A stretch of DNA of 10,433 nucleotides. It comes from CAZNLL01 sp964573885 (GTDB lineage: Bacteria > Desulfobacterota > DSM-4660 > Desulfatiglandales > Desulfatiglandaceae). A program made the position numbers and the translations under genes. Position 1 is the first letter of the stretch. Every line of letters begins with the position of its first letter. The notes under the pieces are model-generated. The model saw only the letters and a program-made list of their open reading frames with translations. It made no database searches and had not been told where the DNA came from. The stretch spans positions 1-10,433 of the forward strand of contig CAZNLL010000132.1 in the NCBI GenBank assembly GCA_964573885.1, given 5' to 3'. This document shows positions 1 to 5,512 of this stretch, piece after piece.

Positions 1-1954
1 GGGAAATGCCTACGTGGCGGCATCGGATGATGCCTATGGCGTTTTTTATAATCCCCACTACCACCTTTTTCAGGGGGTCAACGGGAATCCATATGGGAGG
101 TGTAGGGTCGAAGCGGGTGAGCAGTTGGACTTCCCGGTGCGCGAAAAGAGGCCTGATTTCCTCAAGGACCTGAGGCACAAATTGGGTGAGAGACACCTGC
201 TCGGGCGAGCTCTCCTTGGGGCCGAAGATCTCATCGATCTTGCTCCTGATCCTTTCAGCTGGCTCCTCATCACCAACCTCGTCCACCACCAATGACACCA
301 GCTCGTCAGCGCACTCATCCAACAACATGGATAAGACATAATGCGCCGCGTACTGCCTCTCTCGCATGATATCCTCTACCTGGTACTGCATCTCCAGTAT
401 CCGGGCCAGGTTCCTCTGCGCCCTTTCCATGGTGGGATACCACGTCTCTTTTGGTACGGCGTCAAGTCGCTTGGCCAGGATATTCAAGGATGCGCTCAAG
501 ACAGAGAGAGGCGTTTTGAGTTCGTGGGAAAGATGGTTGATGACCTTGTCCTTGGCCCGGTTCAGGCTGGTCACCTCTTTGTAAGCCTCCTTGATTTCCT
601 CGGAGAACCTCACATTCTCAATGGAAAGGGCCACTGTCCCGGCAATCATACTGAGGAGTTCCACATCGGTCTTGTCAAAGACCCCCTTCTTCTTGTTCAT
701 GGCGCACAGGACCCCGATGATTCGGTCCCTGCTCCTCAGGGGAACGTCCAGGAGGTCATGGGTATCGTATCCCGCCTGGGTGTTCAATACAGAATAGTAG
801 TCGGGGTCCTTGGATGTATCCAGGACGATGCACGGCCCTCCTGTACGGATCACTTTTCCGGCAATTCCTTTATCGGCGGGATAACGGATCTCCTTCATTC
901 GAACCACTGTAGCCGAATCATCGTGAGCCGCTGCTTTAAAGAAGAGCTCATTCTTTTCATCATCCAAGAGGATTACAAGGGCCCCTTCCACATCCAGCAG
1001 GCGCTTGACCTCGTTGCTGATGTAATCCAACAGGCCTTCCAGGTCAGGATATTCAGGGAGGGCCATACTAATGCGAAAAAGGGCCTCATTGTTCCTGGCC
1101 ATTCTCTTTTCCTGGGTGATGTCCCTGAGAATGACCAGCTCTCCTGAAAGCTCATCGTCGATTTCGGAATAGAAGGCAGCCCGTAACACCACGTCCAGGA
1201 TACGGCCGTCCTTGGTCAGGCGCTGGGTTTCGTGACGGAGAATAACCTTCTCCTCGAAAAGTTTTCTTATGGTTTCGGTGGTTTCCTGCTCCAGGCCCGG
1301 CGGCACATAGGGAATGGTCTTCCCTTCCAATTCTTCAAGGTCCCAGCCGAAAATCTCGGTGAACGCCGGATTCAGATAGGTGACCCTTCCATGGGGGGTA
1401 AAAACCACAATAGGGTAAGGGACAAAATCGAGAAGGGTCCTGTAACGTCTTTCCGAATTGCGGAGGGCCTCTTGGGCGGTGAATTTCTCTGTAATGTCCC
1501 GGGCAATACCGCGGAATCCGATCTTTTTGCCCTCCTTATTGGTGATGAGATTTGCCGAGAGCTCGATGATGCGACGGTTTCCATCCTTGTCATAGATTTC
1601 CCACAGGAGATCTGAGACACCTTCGCCGGTCCTGTAAATCCGGTTAAAGGTATCAAAGGCCTTTTTTCCGTGTTCCTCATCCATGAACTTGGTGAAGCTC
1701 TGAAACTGTATTTCCTCCTTTGGATAGCCGAAAAGCTTGCACAGCGAATTATTGAAATACAGGAAATTCCCATGAATATCTAATTCATAGACCCCTTCCT
1801 GGATGTTCTCCACAAAGGCCTGGTAACGTTCACTTGACAGGCGCTCACAGGCAGCCAGCATGCCTGCACTCTCGGCATTGCTTTCTCCCTGGGGCTTCCT
1901 TGCACCCTCTTCCGGGAAAGCTTGTTTTGTTCCCCTTGAATCACCTTTTGTCAT
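1..1954 (-). CDS. Soluble PAS-PAS-GAF sensor histidine kinase, C-terminus beyond the left edge
   Basis: The minus-strand frame is open from ATG 1954 to the window edge, giving 651 residues with no stop. An in-frame TGA lies 12 codons upstream, and GGAG sits 11 nt before the ATG. Domains in order: PAS about 42-156 (ends GIARDITEK), PAS about 169-284 (ends VILRDITQEKRM), GAF about 288-450, then a dimerisation/phosphoacceptor helix with the H-box SHELKTP, phosphoacceptor His477. A roughly 50-residue acidic insert (about 535-590) precedes the start of the ATPase domain, whose N-box begins at GIIKNAI (Asn638). The G boxes lie outside the window. No signal peptide or membrane segment is visible, so the kinase should be cytoplasmic and sense an internal cue, perhaps redox or a small ligand. 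Its response regulator is not in the window. The family call is secure; the signal is unknown. The last few residues before the edge look odd (see findings). Confidence 0.93.
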   Translation of the reverse strand, partial: MTKGDSRGTKQAFPEEGARKPQGESNAESAGMLAACERLSSERYQAFVENIQEGVYELDIHGNFLYFNNSLCKLFGYPKEEIQFQSFTKFMDEEHGKKAFDTFNRIYRTGEGVSDLLWEIYDKDGNRRIIELSANLITNKEGKKIGFRGIARDITEKFTAQEALRNSERRYRTLLDFVPYPIVVFTPHGRVTYLNPAFTEIFGWDLEELEGKTIPYVPPGLEQETTETIRKLFEEKVILRHETQRLTKDGRILDVVLRAAFYSEIDDELSGELVILRDITQEKRMARNNEALFRISMALPEYPDLEGLLDYISNEVKRLLDVEGALVILLDDEKNELFFKAAAHDDSATVVRMKEIRYPADKGIAGKVIRTGGPCIVLDTSKDPDYYSVLNTQAGYDTHDLLDVPLRSRDRIIGVLCAMNKKKGVFDKTDVELLSMIAGTVALSIENVRFSEEIKEAYKEVTSLNRAKDKVINHLSHELKTPLSVLSASLNILAKRLDAVPKETWYPTMERAQRNLARILEMQYQVEDIMRERQYAAHYVLSMLLDECADELVSLVVDEVGDEEPAERIRSKIDEIFGPKESSPEQVSLTQFVPQVLEEIRPLFAHREVQLLTRFDPTPPIWIPVDPLKKVVVGIIKNAIGIIRCRHVGIS

Positions 1955-1998
1955 GGGTATTGGATCTCCAAGACACTTTTCCTCCTTCAAAGATTTAA

Positions 1999-2027
1999 CA
2001 TATACAGCATATTAGCCCTATTGTCAT
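1999..2027 (-). promoter_or_regulatory. Predicted sigma-70 promoter for the histidine kinase
   Basis: On the minus strand ATGACA (2027-2022; 5 of 6 to TTGACA) and TATATG (2004-1999; 4 of 6) are separated by exactly 17 nt, in an AT-rich stretch about 45 nt upstream of the kinase ATG. The match is moderate and rests on pattern only. Confidence 0.4.
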
Positions 2028-2087
2028 TAATAATTTGTAGCCCTTGGGTCTTTTGAGCGGTGCCCTGCGCCCTAACCACAAATCCTC

Positions 2088-2116
2088 TTGTCGCCGATTT
2101 TTATCTATCCTATAAT
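2088..2116 (+). promoter_or_regulatory. Predicted sigma-70 promoter of rex
   Basis: TTGTCG (2088-2093) and a perfect TATAAT (2111-2116) are separated by 17 nt. Transcription would start near 2123, about 20 nt before the ATG at 2142. The promoter occupies the stretch that a TTG start at 2088 would make coding, which argues for the downstream ATG. No clear Rex-type TTGTG(A)-N-TCACAA palindrome was found here, so autoregulation cannot be read from the sequence. Confidence 0.65.
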
Positions 2117-2141
2117 AACGGAAAAAAGGCAGAGGGAATAT

Positions 2142-2801
2142 ATGCGGAACAAAATGGATATGACAAAGTCAACTAAAATACCCAAGGCCACCATTACCAG
2201 GCTCTCTCTATACTACAGACAGCTTGAACTCCTTGAATTTGATGGGTATCGCATGGTCTCATCTGAAAAACTGGCCTGGCTCTGTCAGGTCAATTCTGCC
2301 CAGGTCAGAAAGGACCTCGGCTACTTTGGCGAATTCGGAGTCCGAGGCGTAGGCTATGACGTCATCGACCTTCAGGCCCAAATTAAAATGATCCTGGCGG
2401 TGAATCGCGAGTGGAACCTGGGTATTGTGGGCATCGGTCGACTGGGATCCGCCTTGCTCCAGCATCAAAACCTGCCTGAAAGGGGGTTTCATTTGGTAGC
2501 CGCCTTTGACAACAGCCCTGAAAAAATCGGAAAAACCGCCCCCTCGGGGCTTAAAATCCAGGACATCAAGGAGCTGCGCAGGGCCGTTGAGAAATTGAAT
2601 ATAGAAATCGGTGTGATCACCACGCCGCCTTACGCGGCCCAGGCCGCCGCAGACCTTTTTTTGGACGCCCAGGTCAATGCCATTTTGAATTTTTCGCCCA
2701 CCACTATCCGGGTCCCTGACTGTTGCCTTGTTGAACATATCGATTTTACGGTAAAATTGGATATTATCACCTATAAACTCCATCATGAACTCGGGCTTTA
2801 G
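2142..2801 (+). CDS. rex: Redox-sensing transcriptional repressor Rex
   Basis: A 219-residue protein of normal Rex length. The N-terminal winged helix carries the recognition segment NSAQVRKDLGYFGEFG (51-66) followed by VRGVGYDV (67-74). The Rossmann domain has the dinucleotide motif GIGRLG (97-102), and the tail (about 196-219) fits the domain-swapped C-terminal helix. Rex dimers bind NADH or NAD+ and release operators when NADH rises, so they derepress fermentative and respiratory genes. ATG 2142 is chosen because AGAGGG lies 5 nt upstream and a good promoter ends at 2116. A TTG at 2088 is in frame but lies inside that promoter. The gene is divergent from the histidine kinase and is followed by about 90 nt before the next gene, so it is probably monocistronic. 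The family call is very secure. Confidence 0.96.
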   Translation: MRNKMDMTKSTKIPKATITRLSLYYRQLELLEFDGYRMVSSEKLAWLCQVNSAQVRKDLGYFGEFGVRGVGYDVIDLQAQIKMILAVNREWNLGIVGIGRLGSALLQHQNLPERGFHLVAAFDNSPEKIGKTAPSGLKIQDIKELRRAVEKLNIEIGVITTPPYAAQAAADLFLDAQVNAILNFSPTTIRVPDCCLVEHIDFTVKLDIITYKLHHELGL

Positions 2802-2847
2802 CACCAAAACGGGTGCCCAGCGGGAGGTCGTACTAAGGATTCTATTC

Positions 2848-2863
2848 AGGGCATAATTGCCCT
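2848..2863 (+). repeat. Short inverted repeat between rex and the DUF1573 gene
   Basis: AGGGCA-TAAT-TGCCCT forms a 6-bp stem with a 4-nt loop, 27 nt before the DUF1573 start. No T-tract follows, so it is not a clear intrinsic terminator. It could be a weak terminator for rex, a leader hairpin, or chance. Confidence 0.3.
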
Positions 2864-2890
2864 CAAGTTATTTGTGGAGGGATGAGAGAA

Positions 2891-3583
2891 ATGTTCATGT
2901 TCAGGTTTCAAAAGTGCTTGATTATCGTGGCCCTACTGGTTTTCTTGGGGACCTCCATCCCCGCCCATGGGCTTCAGGGTGCCAAGCTTTCGATGGACGA
3001 AACCATTTTTGATGCCAAGGCCGTTGTGGAAGGGGAAGTGGTTGAACACACCTTCCGGGTACTCAACCAGGGAGACCAGGTCCTTGAGATCCAGAAGGTG
3101 AGGCCTGGGTGAGGCTGTGCGGTAGCCGATTTTGATCGGGCCATCCCCCCAGGTGGGGAGGGAAAGATTAGACTGGCCGTGCGGACAAAAGGCTATCAGG
3201 GTAAGCTCTTGAAGAGGGCCAGGGTATACACGAACGATCCCTCCAAAAAGGTGGTTACCCTCACAGTAAAGGCCTTTATAAAGGTCCCGATTCAAATGGC
3301 CCCCCGTTTCGTCAATCTATCCGGCAAAGGGGACAGGGGGAAAACCAGGGTGGTCCAGGTGGAAGGCAATCTGGGAAGGCCCCTGGAATTGACCCCTGAC
3401 CAGTACAGTCTCTCTAAGAGAGTGAAATACGCCATTGAGGAGGTCGTGAAGGGAAAGAAATACCAGATCCGTTTCAATGCCATTCCCGGCATACCAGGGG
3501 CTTATCACGGTTTCCTGAAACTAAAGACCAACTATCCAGAAAGGCCTGAGCTGATCATATGGATCAGGGGCCGGAGTTCTTAA
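2891..3583 (+). CDS. Exported DUF1573 (Ig-like) protein, predicted selenoprotein with in-frame TGA at 3110-3112
   Basis: One frame runs from 2891 to TAA 3583 (230 residues), interrupted only by TGA 3110-3112 at codon 74. An N-terminal hydrophobic segment with a likely cleavage site near IPAHG marks a signal peptide, so it acts in the envelope or periplasm. Before the TGA the sequence is typical of DUF1573 (EHTFRVLNQGDQVLEIQKV), and after it GCAVADFDRAIPPGGEGKI and VYTNDPSKKVVTLTVKA continue the same domain. Family members normally have Cys-Gly-Cys here, so the TGA falls on the first Cys and gives Sec74-Gly75-Cys76. A gene caller would report 2882-3112 and 3179-3583 as two ORFs. ATG 2891 is preferred because GGAGGG ends 9 nt upstream; ATG 2882 lies only 1 nt from it. 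The C-terminal part (about 135-230) looks like a second beta-sandwich. Alternatives are a recent nonsense mutation or a sequencing error. The domain call is strong; the Sec call is an inference. The molecular role of DUF1573 is not established. Confidence 0.8.
3113..3178 (+). promoter_or_regulatory. Candidate SECIS region downstream of the in-frame TGA
   Basis: Two hairpins follow the TGA. Hairpin A pairs 3126-3130 (CCGAT) with 3135-3139 (ATCGG) around loop TTTG, with weaker pairs extending to 3121/3145. Its loop starts 18 nt after the TGA, the usual bacterial distance, but lacks a G in the first two loop bases. Hairpin B pairs 3147-3150 with 3155-3158, plus two further C-G pairs below a bulged A3159, around loop AGGT (3151-3154). 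That loop has the G and GU character of the E. coli fdhF SECIS loop, but begins 38 nt after the TGA, at or just past the usual limit. A basal stem GGCCA/TGGCC (3139-3143/3174-3178) could enclose B. Which fold, if any, binds SelB cannot be decided by eye. Confidence 0.4.
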
Positions 3584-3625
3584 AACAGAGTCCGAGGCCC
3601 TTACTGAACCGGCATACGAAACCCT

Positions 3626-4123
3626 ATGACCTCCTATGACACGGGCAACCCCCATTTAAAATCAAATGAATCCCACCAAACAGGAACCGTTGAGATTTAT
3701 ACAGACGGGGCCTGTAGCGGAAATCCAGGGCCGGGCGGATACGGGGCCGTCTTGAGATACGGTCAAAACACCCGTGAGATTTCAGGATGCGAACCGCAAA
3801 CCACAAACAACCGCATGGAAATGATGGCCATTATCATGGCCCTAAAGTGCCTCAAAAGGCCTTGCAAGATTAGGATAACCACAGATTCTCAGTATGTACT
3901 CAAGGGCATGACACAATGGTTGCCGAACTGGATCAGACGCAACTGGCGCAATTCCCGCAAACAGCCTGTACTAAACAAAGACCTCTGGGAAGAACTCATC
4001 ACCTTGACTGAACCCCATCAGGTGGAATGGCATTGGATCAAAGGGCATCAGGGCCATCCTGAAAATGAACGTTGCGACCATCTGGCCAGACAAGCCCTGG
4101 AGGATTGCAGGCAGGCCCGCTGA
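3626..4123 (+). CDS. rnhA: Ribonuclease HI
   Basis: A 165-residue RNase HI that hydrolyses the RNA strand of RNA-DNA hybrids in R-loops and Okazaki primers. All catalytic residues are visible with a constant offset of 17 from the E. coli enzyme: Asp27 (YTDGACSGNPGPGG), Glu65 (NNRMEMMA), Asp87 (TTDSQYV), Asp151 (NERCDHLA), and His141 in WIKGHQGHPENE. The basic protrusion (WIRRNWRNSRKQPVLNKDLW, 102-121) is present, so this is the bacterial RnhA type. ATG 3626 is the only reasonable start, since an in-frame TGA lies six codons upstream, but no clear Shine-Dalgarno precedes it. It starts 42 nt after the DUF1573 gene and probably shares its transcript. The stop codon overlaps the ribosome binding site of the next gene. 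Confidence 0.97.
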   Translation: MTSYDTGNPHLKSNESHQTGTVEIYTDGACSGNPGPGGYGAVLRYGQNTREISGCEPQTTNNRMEMMAIIMALKCLKRPCKIRITTDSQYVLKGMTQWLPNWIRRNWRNSRKQPVLNKDLWEELITLTEPHQVEWHWIKGHQGHPENERCDHLARQALEDCRQAR

Positions 4124-4133
4124 GGAGGCAAGC

Positions 4134-4442
4134 ATGGAAGAGACGTGGCTTCAAGCCCTCGCAAAAATGATCCACGGCATCTATGCGCTTACCACCTCTT
4201 ACAGGGATGAAATAAATGCCATGATCGTCTCGTGGGTTTCTCAAATCTCTTACGAGCCTCCACTGGTGATGGTTGCGATTCATACCCGGCGTTATTCGCA
4301 CCGTCTGGTGGAAAAGGACGGCTCCTTCGCCTTACACATTTTAGACAGGAATCAAGCTGATTTGGTATCTTGCTTCAAGGGGCCTGCAGGCCTTTTAAAG
4401 GGCTTTCCCTTCTTGACCCAAAAGACGTTTAGTGCTATTTAA
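4134..4442 (+). CDS. C-terminally truncated flavin reductase-like (FMN-binding split barrel) protein, possible pseudogene
   Basis: This 102-residue product matches the N-terminal half of flavin reductase-like domain proteins: GIYALTTSYRDEINAMIVSW (15-34), then QISYEPPLVMVAIHTRRYSH (37-56) and the FALHIL strand. Family members are usually about 150-200 residues. Here the similarity ends near CFKGPAGL (80-87), and a short tail FPFLTQKTFSAI precedes TAA. Neither of the other two plus-strand frames continues the domain before 4500. The start is clear: GAGGAGG overlaps the rnhA stop 5 nt before ATG 4134, so translation is probably coupled. A start at ATG 4065 would overlap rnhA and lacks family sequence. 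The missing half normally completes the FMN barrel and dimer, so the protein is probably inactive or decaying. The cause is a deletion rather than a simple frameshift. Confidence 0.75.
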   Translation: MEETWLQALAKMIHGIYALTTSYRDEINAMIVSWVSQISYEPPLVMVAIHTRRYSHRLVEKDGSFALHILDRNQADLVSCFKGPAGLLKGFPFLTQKTFSAI

Positions 4443-4499
4443 TCAGAATAGGTTCATCTTGAATCATTGAGGCCGGTTTGGACCTCAGGGGAGGACCCC

Positions 4500-5306
4500 A
4501 TGAAGTGCCCGAAATGCGGTTTTATTACTTTTGACCACAGGCAGATATGTCCCAGATGTAATAAGGATATAAGCGCGGAAAGGGAAAAAATGCATCTGCC
4601 TGATTTTAGGCCCAGTCCACCCTCTCTATTAGGCGGCCTGACCGGAGATGTGAACGAGACCAGCATGGGCCTCAAGATGCGGGGCCCCGGAGCGATCGCG
4701 GAAGCGGGGCTCAGCCCGGAGGACTCCCAGGCCATTGAGGCCATGGAAGAGGCCTTCAAAGACAGTCAGGATCTTGAGATACAGCTGGAACCCGAAGAAG
4801 AGGCCAAACCGACCAAACCGAAGGAATCCATCGACCTCCCAACCCTTGCCGAAGAGACGGAGAAGACCGAAGTTCCAGAGCAAGAAGCCTCTCTTGAGCT
4901 TTCCCTGGAAGAAGAGGCAGGAGATGAAGTGCCTCTGGACATTGAAGAGCTTACCCTCGAAGAGGGCGAAACAGAGGCCCCCCTGGAAGAGGATTTCGTC
5001 CTCGAGCCGGAGCAACCACCCACGGAGGAGGCGGCCGGGGCTCCAAAGGTCGACGAGGAAACACTGTCATTTGACCTGAAAGAGCTTTTGGGCGAGGATG
5101 CAGAGATCGCCTTTGACGAGAAAGCGACTGATGAAGAAGGGGCCGTTCTCGATTTGGAGGGGGTGGAGCCAGAGGGTCAGGCCGTGGAGACGGAGCCAAA
5201 GCCGTCTCCTGAAGAGGGGGCGGAAGCGGAGGAGGATCTCTCCCTGGATCTGGAGTCCCTGGATCTGGATCTAGAACTGGAGGAACCTGAAGACAAGTCA
5301 TCTTAA
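4500..5306 (+). CDS. Zinc-ribbon protein with a long acidic, low-complexity tail
   Basis: A 268-residue protein of unknown function. The N-terminus is a compact zinc ribbon: Cys3-x2-Cys6 (KCPKCG), a 10-residue spacer, and Cys17-x2-Cys20 (CPRC). Residues 31-90 are a Pro/Gly-containing linker. From about 91 to the end the protein is dominated by Glu and Asp, with recurring short L-S/T-L-E/D-L units (LELSLEEE near 132, ELTLEE near 150, LSFDLKELLGED near 189, LSLDLESLDLDLELEE near 247). There is no signal peptide or membrane helix, so it should be cytosolic and largely disordered or extended. GGGGAGG lies 5 nt before ATG 4500; an in-frame TTG at 4467 lacks such a site. It follows the truncated flavin reductase by 57 nt and precedes a tRNA promoter. 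Zinc ribbon plus acidic tail suggests a protein- or nucleic-acid-binding adaptor, but no function can be assigned. Confidence 0.85.
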   Translation: MKCPKCGFITFDHRQICPRCNKDISAEREKMHLPDFRPSPPSLLGGLTGDVNETSMGLKMRGPGAIAEAGLSPEDSQAIEAMEEAFKDSQDLEIQLEPEEEAKPTKPKESIDLPTLAEETEKTEVPEQEASLELSLEEEAGDEVPLDIEELTLEEGETEAPLEEDFVLEPEQPPTEEAAGAPKVDEETLSFDLKELLGEDAEIAFDEKATDEEGAVLDLEGVEPEGQAVETEPKPSPEEGAEAEEDLSLDLESLDLDLELEEPEDKSS

Positions 5307-5319
5307 CATCATTTTTGCA

Positions 5320-5348
5320 TTGACCTGTCTGTTCCTCACGATTATACT
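5320..5348 (+). promoter_or_regulatory. Strong sigma-70 promoter of tRNA-Phe
   Basis: TTGACC (5320-5325) and TATACT (5343-5348), each 5 of 6 to consensus, are separated by 17 nt. Transcription would start near 5355, leaving a 5' leader of about 9 nt before the mature tRNA. The -35 lies 14 nt after the stop codon of the acidic protein, so the tRNA is transcribed on its own. Confidence 0.75.
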
Positions 5349-5363
5349 CTCGCCTCATATCGT

Positions 5364-5439
5364 GCCGAGATAGCTCAGTCGGTAGAGCAGGGGACTGAAA
5401 ATCCCCGTGTCCCCAGTTCGATTCTGGGTCTCGGCACCA
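5364..5439 (+). tRNA. tRNA-Phe (GAA), CCA encoded
   Basis: A complete 76-nt cloverleaf. The acceptor stem is GCCGAGA/TCTCGGC (7 bp), the D arm GCTC-AGTCGGTA-GAGC, the anticodon arm GGGGA-CTGAAAA-TCCCC with anticodon GAA at 5397-5399, and the T arm CCCAG-TTCGATT-CTGGG. The variable loop is GTGTC. The discriminator base is A5436, and the CCA end is encoded (5437-5439). It decodes UUU and UUC. No integrase or att-like duplication is seen downstream, so it does not appear to be an integration site. Confidence 0.98.
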
Positions 5440-5465
5440 CCAAACCATCGAGTGCATTAAGAGAG

Positions 5466-5496
5466 GGGGTTGACCCGTGTGAGATGGGTCAACCCC
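5466..5496. terminator. Strong 11-bp hairpin between convergent tRNA-Phe and ferredoxin gene
   Basis: GGGGTTGACCC (5466-5476) and GGGTCAACCCC (5486-5496) are perfect inverted repeats around a 9-nt loop. The hairpin lies between tRNA-Phe and the stop codon of the convergent ferredoxin gene, the right place for a bidirectional terminator. It lacks a clear T-tract on either side (ATCTGCCTTT on plus, CTCTCTTAAT on minus), so it may act weakly or as an mRNA 3'-end stabiliser. Confidence 0.6.
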
Positions 5497-5512
5497 ATCT
5501 GCCTTTACCGAT

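Noticed and set aside
341..1147. A 268-codon open frame on the plus strand
   Set aside because: It is antisense to the histidine kinase PAS2, GAF and phosphoacceptor regions, which have clear family motifs. The product has no recognisable domain and no ribosome site, so it is a shadow of codon usage.
2021..2040. A Rex operator between the kinase and rex (TTGTCATTAATAATTTGTAG)
   Set aside because: It has the left TTGT, but the right half lacks ACAA and the arms do not pair, so it does not meet the Rex palindrome pattern.
2259..2807. A 182-codon frame opposite rex
   Set aside because: It is antisense to a textbook Rex protein and has no domain of its own.
2882..3112. A separate 76-residue protein ending at the TGA, with 3179-3583 as an independent gene from a GTG
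   Set aside because: Both pieces are in the same frame and join into one DUF1573 protein. The GTG at 3179 has no ribosome site and would start in the middle of the first domain.
4629..5457. Long frames opposite or alternate to the acidic-tail protein, including one crossing the tRNA
   Set aside because: GAG/GAA-rich coding DNA automatically yields long open antisense frames rich in Ser, Pro, Leu and Phe. One of them also covers the tRNA-Phe gene.
5364..5500. tRNA-Phe as an integration site for a mobile element
   Set aside because: No integrase, no direct repeat of the tRNA 3' end and no change in gene style is seen downstream. The neighbours are ordinary convergent genes.
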